A DNA stretch of 64,000 nucleotides, from assembly GCA_963514095.1 (NCBI GenBank), contig OY741264.1:31155598-31219597 (forward strand). The letters run 5' to 3'. The notes below the pieces were generated by a model, which saw nothing but the letters and a program-made list of their open reading frames with translations, ran no database searches and was not told the DNA's origin. Source of the stretch: Eutrigla gurnardus. Its lineage: Eukaryota > Chordata > Actinopteri > Perciformes > Triglidae. Positions 25,441 to 63,163 of this stretch are shown one piece after another (within the stretch, counting starts at the first letter, position 1; every line of letters starts with the position of its first letter). The position numbers and the translations under genes were made by a program.

Positions 25441-28400
25441 AAATCGTTTCATTGTTAGTTTCTTTTCTTGTGCTCTACTGACGAAAAAGAAAATTCTATA
25501 ATATCCCCAGCCTTGTGCTTTCAGCTGACCGGCCTTGTCACTGTCTGGCGACATGTGTCAAGCTCAATAGGTGCAGTCCTACACTAAATAAAAGCAGCTT
25601 TCACAATATGTTCTCACAGCTTCCGTCTCTCTGCTGACAGTATCATAAGTGCAGGCCGACCCTTGCTGCCTCTCTCCAGGCCAGGCGGTGGCAGCCGGCG
25701 TGGGGGAGCACGAGCACCCCGAGGACACAGCAGCAGCAATTACACTTTACTCTTGGCATTTGAGTGACAGGGAAACTGATTCAGGAATAACCTGTAGCAC
25801 AGACTAGTGTTAAGTGCTAAAAAATCTTTGCCTGGAGGGGGCTATCGGGGAGCCGGGCCAGCACAACAAGCAAGTTGATTTCCTACTTTGAACAGGGGAC
25901 GGCTCCCCTTTGTGCGTTTCAGACGGCCGTAAAAATGTGGTAATCTGCTTTCTGAGACACAGCTAACTAGATGAGACTATGAGTGGCTTTACCACTAGCA
26001 AGTCTCCAGCCGGGAAAATGGATACAGTCAGTTTTTCAGATTTCACTTCAAGGGCAGAGTGTTTAAATCAGGAGATTTGCTCTTTGCAGCTAAATCCGGT
26101 TCATAGATGGGTTCTGGGTAGTGTCCTGGATTGTGTGGACGGATGTGGTCTTTATCGACATGTTGAGAACATTTTCAGAACCTTAAAGGTAGAGTTAAAG
26201 GAAACCAAGCTATCTTTAGTTTCTAAAATGGCTATTTGGTAGCTGAAAATATCGTATAATAGAGCAGAAGGCTGGGTAATCAATATTTATTGTTCCTGTG
26301 CTGAAAGTTCCTTTCCTGAAAAAATATATTCAGACGTTAGTCAGGGAAAAAATATGTGCTGTGCACGCTATTCTGCAGTTGTGTGGTTTAAATTAATGAC
26401 CAAACAACATGCACACAAACATTGTAAGGAGCTTTAAATATAGTACAAATTTTAAAAAGCTTCGGTTCACTGGGATAGTTTTACAGTCTCTAGAGGTTGT
26501 AATGTACTCGTGGTGGTTCGGCCTGAAGTGGCTGTACATTTCAAGTTTACTTATGCAAAACACGCAAAAAGTGCTGCACAGGAAAGTGCTGCAATAAAAA
26601 GAAAAAGACTGCCTAAAGTCATACTTAAACAAGTTCGGCATGCGCTCCATTCAGGCTTTAAAATGCCCTTGATTTTATATTGGAATTCAGTTACAGGATG
26701 TAAATATGTAATGTGAAAGAAAAATCTGAATCGACTGCATTGACCGGCTATGAGTGCAGGAATTTGATCTGAAATCGATGACATAAACAAACGATAAGCT
26801 TTTATGTGCAAATCAGAAGTTGAAAGAAGGATTACACCTGAGGAAAAAAAGTGCCAAATAATAAAAAATATGAATTATATGTTTTCATTTAACTGGTGTT
26901 CATCAGAGTGACAACCTGTGGGAAGACACTGTGGCACCGCGGTGATGTTAGCTGCCTGCTTCCTGACTCTGGAGGTTTATAATCCTGAATGGGGGGGGTG
27001 GGGGCTGGCTGGCACCTTTTTATTTCCTGCAGTCCTGATTGTCCGTTGTAGACTGTTCCTGTCCTGATCCGAACCACACAGACGCACCAGAGCGCTGGCA
27101 TGAAGAATCCAGCCGTCAAACGCGAGCCCACAATGCACGCAGACGTGCCAAATGTTTATCTGTACACATAATGCCTGAGGCTGCAATAATCTCTTTAGTT
27201 CCCACAGCGCTCAGTCTCACCGCCTCCCTTTGTGTGAGTGTGTGTGTGTGTGTGTGTGTGTTATGTCTCTTTTTCAGAGGCTGACATTTCCCACCTGTCC
27301 ACCAGTCACCCTCGCTGCGTTTCCCCTTGAGCCTGACTTCCTGCACAGCTGGTCGTCCGTCTCCTGCGCTGTGTCTCCGTCGCATATTTATACACTCATT
27401 CTGTCGTGGCCCACACCAGCCAAGAAAGGAAAAGTGTATTTAGCTGTCAACAACAAGTGTTTTCTGTCACTGTGTTATCTATAGGAGGTAGAGCGGATGA
27501 CGGGCGACCACGATCGGATGACGTGGGTTGTTAAAGGTGGTGTTGTGACGTTTTTCTTTCCGTTACATAACGTAAAAACTGTGGATCCTCTGTGTTTTTC
27601 TGAGGCTGAATTTCAATCCTCAATTCAGAGAAGGCTCGGGTGTGTGTGTTGTCTTCATGAAGAAGGGGCTATAATAGTATAAAGTGATTACAGGCACAAA
27701 CCTTGTTTGGCCAGATGACAACAATGATCTGCAAATGAATCTTGACTGGTGACGGTGGCGGTTCTCTCGGCTCTGTATCGGCGCCGCGCGTCCCGAACGC
27801 GACGGCGGAGCGTAGCATCGCCGCTCACCGTGAGCTTCGCCCTCGTGGACACAGTTTACCCTTTTCCAAATGAGAACGGCGGTGACGAAAATGCGTCTCG
27901 ACAGCGATTTATGTTTACTCCAGTGGCCTCCGCTGTCACTGGATTTCAACCATACAGAAAAATCTTCGGTGCCTTGGAGAGTCACAGCAGATTGAAGAGT
28001 CTGGGGCGGGTGGAAGATTTTTTTTTTGTGTAATATCCACAGCTCTAAAACAAGGAGCGATGACTCATAACGTTGAACGTTTAAAATAATAGACAATTGG
28101 CCACAGCCATGGAGAATATTCAATATTTGTTTCATTTTCCTAGCTTGCTATGAAGGAAGAAGACGTTCTAACCGCTACAGCGCTCTGAAAAGTCAATTGT
28201 TTCTCCAACCGGTGGAAGTCGCCATCAATGGCCACAACATCAGGCCAACTGTACATGAATCAAAGGTTCGGAAACAATCTCAACACTTCACAGATAACAC
28301 ACACATGATTTGTCCAAACTGCCATAAAGCATTGACCAGACAATGTTGGTGTGTGTGAGATGTTGAGATAATCTCCATCTCTGCAATGCTTTATTTCATT

Positions 28401-30970
28401 GTGGTGCTTGACTGGCTAGACATACGACTGCAGCACAAAAGAGAAAAAATAGCACACAGTTCTATTATCCAGCCACAGCAAGGCAGAGCTGTGCACAAGG
28501 AGCGTTTTCAAATGGGATCCTGTGACACATGGCTTCTAGTTTTGCGGTCTGCAGTGAGTTTTAGCCTTTGAGTATCTGCCGAAGAATAAAGGGTCACAAA
28601 GGAAACTGCGTCCAACTGCGTCCTTCACACTTGGGCACCCTTTTCTCAGACTGCATTCAGAAGAAGCCTTTGGAATGTGGACGGCCTTGTCATATTTTGG
28701 TCTAGTAACGGACAGTTCATAAGATGCAGCGCCCCGAACTGGGCCACACTGAATACAATAAGCTTCCACTCAGCGCTGCACATGCTGGAGACTCTTCATC
28801 ATTATTAATTGGGGTTGTGCCACAAAACGCAAAACCCAACTCACCCATCTTCACACGTTATGTGTCTTGGCTTGATCAGCCACGTCTTTACACAAGAGAG
28901 ACGAGTCAGTGACAATGTGTTGGTACGGCCGTCGAGGGATGGCTGCCCGTCCCTTTATGTGCTTATATTACTCATACATTTTGGAGGACTATACAGTCTG
29001 AGATCCCATGACTAATTTCTAGCGACTGCCCCGAACGCTTGGACAGAGCCTGTTTGGAAAAGGCTGTCTGTGCTACCCTGCAGAAACAGTCCAACCTTAT
29101 GTAACTATGAGTACAAAGCATATGACAAGGAATCTGTTGATATTCCCTGATGCTATCGCTGTATCTCTTTCTCAGTCTCTGTTTTTCTGTCTGGCTTACA
29201 TATTCTTTTTTTTTTTAGATCATCAATTAATTACAATGGAAAGTTATTGTTTGTTTCTCCTTGCAAAATAGATTAGGCCCTGCTGCTGCGTCAGCTGGGG
29301 CTCGGGAAAAAATGATATCTTAAAGCTATTGGGTTATGTTTTTTGAGAAACGTTCTTTTTGTCATATTTGTAGAAATGCTATTTACAGCCTGACAGCAAT
29401 CAATAAATCAAATTCAGTGTCAGAAAGAAAAAGGAAAAACAAATTTAGGGGAGTGGCTTCAGAGGGAGGCCTGAAGGGACAGGCTGACTCGAGGTTTGTT
29501 CATACTTGACCGCAGGATCAGTTGTGATTATTCACGTCACCGGGGCTAACCTCGATTTAAACACCAACAATGTGTTAGCTTGTACATGTCGTCAAGGCAC
29601 AGCTACATCAGGAAACCAAACGGTGTCAACTAAACCTTCACATAGGTGCTCTTGAGTTTCTTTGAGCTGTATTCACTGTTAGTAGCAAGCCACACATCGG
29701 CTGGTTTACTGCAGCGGTATGAACCCAAATTAAACAAATTTTCTGTCATTTAATTGCAATAAACGGATAAAAAGGATGCCAAATAAACTACATAATGACA
29801 TCAATTTCAGCAGCGTGAAACATTTGCTTCACATTTGTTGTTAACGTACCTTCAGTCTTGCCGAGTTCCTCGCTTCATTTAGGGACTTTTGAAACACTCA
29901 TACTTCTGAAGCTAAAGAAACTATTTAAAAACCCTTTGGATGATCTTGAAATGCATTGTCACATAAATGACAACAATTTTCTAAGGCAATTAAATCTCTA
30001 TTAAAATATTCTGGAGGTGACAGTGACAATATTCAGATTGCTTATTTGGTCTAAGCAACAGTTTAGCTACTGACTACTAAAACTTAGACAAATATTTGCA
30101 TTTAATAAGCTTTCCCTGTGAATCTTTGACATTTACGCAAAAAAAAACCCTCAAACAATTAATCGATTATCAAGCTGGTTGCTTCATCAATATTACATTT
30201 TAGTAAACATTTTATTTCCTTCACACAATCAAATATATGGGTGACCTTCAAGATAAATGGCCTTTCTGTATTCATAACAAAAAGTCAAAATGTAACAGCC
30301 AGAACCAGTCAGAGTAGTGTTAATTGTCTACCTGGCAACAGATCCTGTCATCACGTGGATGCCACTCGACTCCTATTAAAACCCGCTGCAGCACATTGTT
30401 TCCTCCTCCTCGGACCAAGGTCACTGCAAAAGAAAAAAAAAGGTCCACGGGGGTAACCTTGTCAAACTAAGCCGCATGTGTCCCCAGAGTTTTCTTGGAT
30501 TACACCAACACCACAGTCGACCAAGTTACTTTTGAACTAATTAATCACACATAGGTCAGGGGAGAGGCATCATTTGCAAGCAGTGACATCTTGTGTATTA
30601 ATCCAGTTCATGTTATAAAAGTATTATAATCAGTGATTTTTTTCCCCCTTTTTATTCATATCTCATCCCTCTGTTCCCTCAGCCCTACATTCCCACAGCA
30701 CTGGGATGGCCCTCAAGCACATGTTGTTGCTGGGGACTCGAGGAAGTGCAATGTCTTATTTGGTGTAATTTGTTCAATACTGGTAAACTCTGACTGAACA
30801 AGTGAACAGCACTCTGTGCAGCCGCTGTTTGAACAGGCACTGCAGTGTATATAAAAAGTAATAGGTAGTAATATAGGGTAAGGGTTAGGACATTCTTTAT
30901 TTTATTATTAATACTGGGGAACAGATACGCTCCCCCCACAGGTACCTGACCCGATGCAGGACTAAATACG
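25441..30970. other. non-coding sequence, nothing recognised
   Basis: Contains a TG tract at 27231-27261 and a moderately GC-rich stretch at 27760-27860 without a recognisable exon. Open frames of up to 171 codons (27620-28135, - strand) show no domain features. Confidence 0.5.
27231..27261. repeat. (TG)n microsatellite
   Basis: 31 bases of TG with one A interruption. Confidence 0.93.
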
Positions 30971-31555
30971 CACTTCATCATGTTTTCTCCATTAAAGTGC
31001 ATCTTAGAGGGGCACATTATGTTTTTTTCCATTAAAGGGCATCCTAGAGGGGCACCTCATCATGTTTTCTCCATTAAATGACATCATAGAGGGGCACCTC
31101 ATCATGTTTTCTCCATTAAATGACATCCTAGAGGGGCACTTCATCATGTTTTCTCCATTAAATGGCATCCAATAGGGCACTTAATCATGTTTTCTCCATT
31201 AAAGGACATCCTAGAGGGGCACTTCATCATGTTTTCTCCATTAAATGGCATCCTAGAGAGGCACTTCATCATGTTTTCTCCATTAAATGGCATCCTAGAG
31301 AGGCACTTCATCATGTTTTCTCCATTAAATGGCATCCTAGAGGGGCACTTCATCATGTTTTCTCCATTAAAGGGCATCCTAGAGAGGCACTTCATCATGT
31401 TTTCGCCATTAAATGGCATCCTTGAGAGGCACTTCATCATGTTTTCTCCATTAAAGGGTATCCTAAAGGGGAACTTCATCATATTGTCTCCATTAAAGTG
31501 CATCCTAGAGGACACTTCATCATGTTTTCTCCATTAAAGGGCATCCTAGAGGGCA
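30971..31555. repeat. 42-bp minisatellite, about 14 copies
   Basis: Tandem units of about 42 bp built from cttcatcatgttttctcc, attaaatggcatcctag and agaggggca. Units vary at a few positions (ttagaggg, tagagagg, ttgagagg). Since 42 is divisible by three, long open frames appear on both strands (31144-31515 -, 31187-31537 +); these are artefacts. More decayed copies continue to about 31715. Confidence 0.95.
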
Positions 31556-31715
31556 CTTTTTTTTTAATTCATTCAATCAAGTTTTTATCACTGGAAGGGG
31601 AACTCTCAAGGACACTTCATGGTAATTTATCCATTGGAAAGGCACCCTAGACGGCACCATATAAAATTTTCTCTACTGGAAGGGCACCTTAGAGGGCACT
31701 TCACCCTGTTCCTCT

Positions 31716-32739
31716 GGAAAGAGGGGATTTCAGGCTTCCACCAGTGTTGACAAGTTTGTAGAGGAGAAATGGATGTAATTTACTCGCAATGAGTGTCACT
31801 TCCAACTCACAGTTTAATGAGGGTCAGCACAAACAACGGGAGGCCCTTCTATACACTTCTTCTGCACACTCAGGCAATGAACACCTTTTCTTTAGAAATT
31901 CATTTTTACTAAATTATACACGAATTCATCAACAACTGTGTGCAGAAAATACATAATTAAAGACAAGTTGAAATGAATTTTATTCAGCATAAAAGGGGGG
32001 TATGCGTGAATGCAACATTACAGTTTACTGCCCCTGCTGAAGGCTTCAACCTTGAATTAATCCTGCATTACTTTATACCATAGCGGTTGTAAACTCTTTG
32101 TATACTTTGCTTCTTTCTACAATCGATTGTAAAAAATCAAAACAAATATAAATCTATTCAGTCATTCCACATTCATATAAAGGCTATTCACATACATAAT
32201 TATAGAGTTTCACCTACAAACACTAACTAGTCATTATTCAAGTCACACATGAGGTTTCGAATGTTATTTAAAGACCTGTTTATCAATTAAGGAATTTAGG
32301 TATCAGGTTCCAACCCTGTGTTTTGATTTCACCCTTTTATACACGCTTTAGGCACGTGGCTTTAGTTGCTTTAAGTGTATGATTACACAACTGTGATGCA
32401 AGAGGTTTGTTTTCTTACAGTATTGCAACACAATTCCCCGTAACCTTGAGGTATAAGTGCTGTGTTTACTGCTCATTTGCTATTGTGCATCCCAAACATT
32501 CACACACGTGCTTGGGAGTGACACTATTTTACATTAAACATCATAAAATCTATTTGACAAGTAGAATATCAATCATTTGGGTTTTGCAAAATAAATGTTA
32601 TGAATTTGCATTTTGTGTGAAAAGTAGTTATTGGTGGTGGGGGGTTAATGGTGTGGTGTGTTTTTCTATACAGAGGCTTGGGATCACCAGCTACCGATTG
32701 CTTTTGAGCAGTTTTGGCAGAAACAATAAAACTATGTCT
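31716..32739. other. non-coding sequence upstream of kcnq1
   Basis: No gene, RNA or repeat recognised; GC and CpG rise only toward the end. Confidence 0.6.
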
Positions 32740-33089
32740 GAACAGCTGGCCATTCATTGCGCAGCGCCTGGCGCCCGCAGCTCTCCGGGCTGATAAGTGC
32801 TCTGAGAGAGGTAGGGGGATGTTCATTCAGGGGGTTGAGACTCGCCATAACTTCAACAGCCAAGAGAGCAGTAAAGTTAAATTAAAGAAACGCCGCGCTG
32901 GTGATCTAGAGCATTAATAACTCCGTTTATGTTACAGCTTTATGCGCCCTGGTGAGATCGGGCGCACAACACAAGGGTGGACGCGCACATGGGCGAACAT
33001 TTTGCCCGTGTGAGTTAGCCGAGACATTGACAGTGTGGTGAGGGGGAGAAAAGTTACCCCAGCGTGCAGGAGAGTAACGGGAAGCCACC
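32740..33089 (+). promoter_or_regulatory. kcnq1: probable kcnq1 promoter / 5' leader, CpG-rich
   Basis: The 350 bases before the start codon, and exon 1 itself, are clearly richer in CpG and GC than surrounding DNA (for example gcgcctggcgcccgcagc near 32763 and several CG pairs at 32889-33010). No strong TATA box is placed at a sensible distance. The transcription start and any upstream non-coding exon cannot be fixed from sequence. Confidence 0.45.
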
Positions 33090-58154
<25,065 letters not shown>

Positions 58155-58255
58155 GTAGGCTTATCTCTGATCTTTTAAACCCTCTTCACATCACATCCAT
58201 ATTTAACCATATATGCAATATATTTATTCCTGTAAAACGAAATATGAAGTGTGCT

Positions 58256-58640
58256 TAGGGGTGGGTAAAAATATCGATACAGCAATATATTGCGATACTC
58301 TGCCGCCCAATACAATATCGATTTTTCAACTCCAAAGATCGATTAAAAAAAAAAAAAGATTCATGTTTAGACGCGTTGTGAATGCAGTACTTTATCCTTT
58401 TTCATTTTATTTTTAATATTTATTCCAGTGAATTTCGTGGGAATTAATAAAATGGAGAGGCTGTTTTGAATGAAATAGTTTTGACTAAATTTTCCTCTGA
58501 TCAATATCATCTGATGTACAAATACAGGTACTTGTGTTTTCATCTTTATTTATATCGCAATATCGTGATACGTATCGTATCGTGACCAAAGTATCATGAT
58601 ACGTATCGTATCGTGAGGTTCTTGCCAATACTCAACCCTA
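58256..58640. mobile_element. decayed hAT-like palindromic element, kcnq1 intron 10
   Basis: Begins TAGGGGTGGGTAAAAATATC and ends CTTGCCAATACTCAACCCTA; the outer 12 bases are mostly complementary (TAGGGGTGGGTA against TAGGGTTGAGTA). Inside are ATCGATAC-type palindromes and a direct repeat of gatacgtatcgtatcgtga at about 58568-58617. The flanking octamers do not match, so the copy is old or the borders are inexact. Confidence 0.6.
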
Positions 58641-59776
58641 TTACATACTGATTTCAACCAATAACATCGATCGTTCCATCAATCAATCAGGGTGACAGCG
58701 TTACATTCGAAGCCCGCCCACTTTTTAAGCCGTCCAATCAAATGCATAGTTGAAATGTCCCGTTTCCCTGGAACAGTGTAGAATCTGCAGTAGCTTTACA
58801 TTCTGTTTCACTGGGACTTTAAAACCAAACATGTTGAAGAATACACCAGCATTGGATGCTACAGCCCAAAATCTATGCATGGTAGATGATAAATCAACTT
58901 TCTGAGTCATTTACATGGTTCTATTAAAGAACGTAATAAACTCTCAGAAGCATGCACGGGAATGATACTCAGTGATGATTCAGTAAAAAGAAAATGTTTG
59001 ATTTGAGCTTCAGTTGTAGCCACAGGAGGAGGAGGAGGGGGAGGGGGGTAAAGTCCACCATTAAAGATGAATGAGCACATTGCAGCAATAAAGCGTGAGG
59101 TTGCATTGATGAGCCTGAAGTTCAGTGCTGCACTGCTGAACTTACAACACTCCACTCATGCCGGGGAGCTGAGAGTGATCTCCAGAATCATTCACTGCAT
59201 CCTCCCGAAGTCATCTCAGGTAACCGGCGCCTTTGCTACTCGACACGTTTTACAGTTAATGACGGCTGCCGTGATCAAACAGCGGCTGAAGGGGAAATGA
59301 AACAAAATCCTACAAGTTGGCTTTCATTTTTTTTTTACAAATGTCTTTGACTTTGCTGCAATAATGGTTCTGCACACGGAGACGTGGACTCAGAAGCAGA
59401 ACTCACAGGCGGCTCAAAGCAATCAATCGTTCTCGTGGGAGGAAGTTCAAAAGCAGAGATCAGCAGCGAGCGGTCTGTCAGCGAGGGCAAGTCGAGGAGG
59501 CAAAGAGCGGCGCGAAGGTGGAACCGAGGGCTGGACCAACATCGGACCAGGGGTCACCAACCGTTCTGAGAGCCTAGAAGGGTCGGGAGCAATAGCGGCA
59601 TTTAACGATTGCTCCTCCAACAAATATCATATATGATGTCACATTTCCGTGCCAAAGCGAAGCGTGTTTTTACAGAGTATATAACAGGGTCGCCAGCAAA
59701 GTTGGAATCATTTGCAAATGTCTTGTCTTTTATAGAGCCAAACATCTCATTGGGACACATAATGTAATCATTGCAC

Positions 59777-59779
<3 letters not shown>

Positions 59780-59817
<38 letters not shown>
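59780..59817. repeat. (AT)n microsatellite, kcnq1 intron 10
   Basis: 38 bases of AT dinucleotides. Confidence 0.95.
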
Positions 59818-59819
<2 letters not shown>

Positions 59820-61251
59820 TGGGGACCCACAGGAGTGCTTTATTGAATTTGGTAAAATTTGCATATATGTGATACATTTGAGTTTAATCAACTTTGAACA
59901 CTGCGGTGGGTGTAGGGGGGCTTCAGGGCTCTGCAGAGTTCAGCATGTCGTCTGACAGCAGACAGACAGCGGCTCATCGACTGCAACCAAACTCTTTTTC
60001 ACTACATCTCGGTATAACTCAGGTGCGTTTCCCCCCCGACTATAAATACCATGCTAATTAAATCCATGCCCTACTTTACAACCGCAGTGGTTATGTCGAG
60101 TATAACTATTAAGAAATTACCTCCACTAAGTTCACCGACGAGAAACAGTGACTTGCATTTTTTTCGGGGCAGATTTCGTGATTTTGAGGGCCTCCAGGCA
60201 AACGCTGCCTTCTTCCCTTTTCACCCTCGTTCTAACTGCTAATGTTTGTGTTGAAGAAGAAGAAGGATGTTTTTATTCTGAAGTAGTGAAGAGTAGAGGA
60301 GGCAACTTAACAGCCAGCGACCTTCTGACACTAAAACCTAACTGATCATCAAACATAAACACAACACATACTCATAATTAAACATAGCTTTGAAATGACT
60401 TCATTCATTTTTTCATTTCACACATTTTATCCTTGATCGGGTCTCTTCATGTTTCCTCCTCATGGAGAACTGTATATGTTTGTAAACATTTCCTTTGAAA
60501 CGATTTAAACCAATGGAATGAATCAGCGTTACTGAGGCGAAGGAGGGTTATGTTTTCTCTTTGTCGGTTTGTCAACAGGATTATGGAAAAACAAAAAATC
60601 CGATTTTTCATGAAACTTTGTGGAAGGGCACCTATTAAATCTGGATTCGCCTTGTCGGAGGAGTGAGCTCTCTTTGATTTAATGTCACACATACTGGACA
60701 ACAAGTACTCACACACATACCCAGGGCCCTGAACCAGTGTGGGGGTCCTTTAGATTTATTATCTGATTTTACGTAAGGTAATTGGGATTTTAAAATATTT
60801 CACATAAGTCTTACAAATCAGCTGATTCATATAGAAGGCCACAATAAAGCTGGTGGTTTAGGTTGGGGTTTTACTGAGGTTCTGTACTTCATTTGATGTT
60901 TGATCATTCATGTATTCTTTCAAGATCGTCCTTGTTGGTTTTATTTCCTTTCAGGTTTTCACTTCTAAAGATGTATGTTCTGTTCTGTACGTCTTCAGAA
61001 CGAACGGGCTGAATACAGCAAAAATAACAAATTAAATATGATTGTAAATTACAGTCATGCAGACGTCGTCATCAGGAGGATAAAAAGTGCAAACTATATA
61101 ATTTTGTGTTTCTTGTGGTTATATAAATGTTATTTATGGTGCTGTTGTGCAAATCATTTGTTATGAAAGGCTAAACGGCAACAAATGGAATGAAGCATAA
61201 TATTTAATCGTGTGAATTTCAGAAATCTGTCTTATTTTCTGTTTCTGTAGG

Positions 61252-61280
61252 TTATTATTATTATTATTATTATTATTATT
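61252..61280. repeat. (TTA)n microsatellite, kcnq1 intron 10
   Basis: About 29 bases of TTA trinucleotides. Confidence 0.9.
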
Positions 61281-62223
61281 GTTATTAATTCAGTGTAGAT
61301 GAACCAAAGTATACGCTTGAGAAGACGGTGTGTTTGCCTTCAGTCGGGGATGAATATTGATACTGTGAGCCAATCATCTAATTGGATCATATTCTCTATT
61401 GTGCTTAGTTGTGCGTCCTTTTTTCATCTTGCAGCTCTCTCACCGCTCATCGCCGTGGAAACAACTCTTTGCTTTGCGCTCCCTTCTCAGTCCGACATCA
61501 TGGCGGCGACGTCTGCGTGTGTTCTCCTCATGTTCCACGAAGATCAGCGTCTTTGATGTGGAAGCTGAATAGATTCGGCAGGTCGCGCTGCACATCCAAC
61601 ATCTCCAGCATGTGGCTGTTAACTATGAATCATTTAGCTAAATGCCACATTGCCATCTGGTGTGTGCTTATATCGACTGTTTGCAGAGTCGGCTCATACG
61701 CTCCTGGCCTGGATGGATTTCTAAGGATTCATAACCCGTGTTTTTCAATTCATTAGTTCGGTTTGTTTGGTTTTATCTCCACTTCACATTATGATTATTG
61801 GGATTTTACTTGTAGTTGATAAGCAGAGTTATTGGACTGGATACAGTGAATAACATGCTGGTTTTGAGCAGTGGTGGGGAAAAGTATTACTACTATATAG
61901 CCTACTGGTACATGAAGTTGCTTGTTTGTTATTGTAAGCTATTTCAGTTAATTCTACCTTCATGAAGGTTATAAGGGTCGGTTTGGTTGGAACTGTTTTA
62001 GAGTGTTAATGATACTGACAAACTTTATACTTTGTCCACTACCTTCATATGGTTACGGTCTTGTGTGATGACATCACATTTCTGATGTTTCTGAGGTTGG
62101 CGGAGGAGGGAACTGTTGTATTTATGATGTTTGAAGATTTTCACCTACTTTTAACCTATGAAACATTCTCAATTTAATATTGAAGGCTCGTCGGACCTAC
62201 ATAAGTAAACCAGACCGTCTGCG

Positions 62224-62456
62224 AGAAGATTGGCTATTTATAGCTATTCTTAATGCTTGTCTTTGGTGCTATCGGGTCAGATTCTGGGGGGGAAAATCAG
62301 ATGAAATCATACTCTAGAAACTCCTTCAGCTCACAGAGGATAGACCATGAACCTGGCTTCCCTTCAAGAGTCACGCTGGGAGGGAAGGGAGGCACAGGAG
62401 AACCAGGACCAGACCTTCAAACAATGATACAGTAAAATAAATGTTTTCAAGAGGGA
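62224..62456. repeat. dispersed repeat, second copy, kcnq1 intron 10
   Basis: Related to 40107-40255; this copy has an extra middle part (ctccttcagctcacagagga, then accatgaacctgg). Confidence 0.65.
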
Positions 62457-63106
62457 CTCGAGAGAAAACGACCCCAAAAAACAACCCAAAACGAGTAATA
62501 ATTATAAAATAAACCTTAATCTTGAACTTGATTCATGACTTCATTAAACTACTAGAACCTTAATCTCAATCCAATTACGCATTACATTCAAATAAGCATA
62601 TAAACCTGTCAAACGGGGCTGCAGATGCATCCTTCCTGTAAGTGTAGAGATACAGGATTACTGCCTATGAATGACAGTGTTTACATATATGTGTGTGTGT
62701 CTCTAAATCTGCTTGTTTAATCTAATTTAACCGCCTATTTTCTTGCTTTTGTCTTTCCCCTCTCTCGATGTTTTGTCCGTGTACCTTGGATTAGCAGGAT
62801 CCCACACGTTGGGAGGATGTGGTGAGCTGCTGTTGGCTTCCTCGTCCTCACAAAACCTCCCGTCCTCTCTCACTGTCCATTTCTACAGCCTCCAGTTTTT
62901 AGTCTCTCAATAACAGCATCCTTTTTGTTTTAAAGGCATGATCCTGTTGTGATATATTCAAGTTGTTTGCTTGATTATTATGTGAGCGATGAATAGAAAA
63001 GTGCATGTTCAGCACCACAGCTTGTGACTAACATGGTTTGTGTTTTGTTTTTGTTGCCCTGTGGTGAACATGATCATGTTGGTGTTTGTCGTCACGCGTG
63101 CTGCAG

Positions 63107-63163
63107 ATTGCCAGCAGTCCTGGACGTCGTTGTCTTCCCTTCAGTTCAGCTCGCCGCCTCCAG
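63107..63163 (+). CDS. candidate kcnq1 cassette exon in intron 10 (unconfirmed)
   Basis: 57 nt between gcgtgctgcag and gtaacg, both good splice signals. It is exactly 19 codons long, enters in phase 1 and leaves in phase 1. It is therefore compatible with the G left by exon 10 and would keep frame into a standard exon 11. Read that way it gives DCQQSWTSLSSLQFSSPPP with no stop. Human KCNQ1 has no exon here that I know of. It could be a fish-specific or alternatively used exon, or a chance match of splice signals. Confidence 0.35.

Noticed and set aside
31144..31537. Long repetitive open frames on both strands (14-residue repeats)
   Set aside because: They follow from a 42-bp minisatellite whose period is divisible by three; no start context, domains or splice structure.
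30971..31555. CRISPR-like regular repeat spacing
   Set aside because: The units are contiguous with no unique spacers, and the genome is a vertebrate's.
1..33089. TRPM5, the human neighbour of KCNQ1
   Set aside because: No segment on either strand resembles TRPM5 sequence that I know.
59067..59300. Possible exon 11 of kcnq1 (frame with ..AIKREVAL..)
   Set aside because: Does not contain the conserved exon 11/12 segments, and the borders do not fit phase 1.
59545..59836. Possible hAT element starting caggggtcaccaacc
   Set aside because: Only one good end; the supposed right end (gctggggacccacag) is too poor and there is no target duplication.
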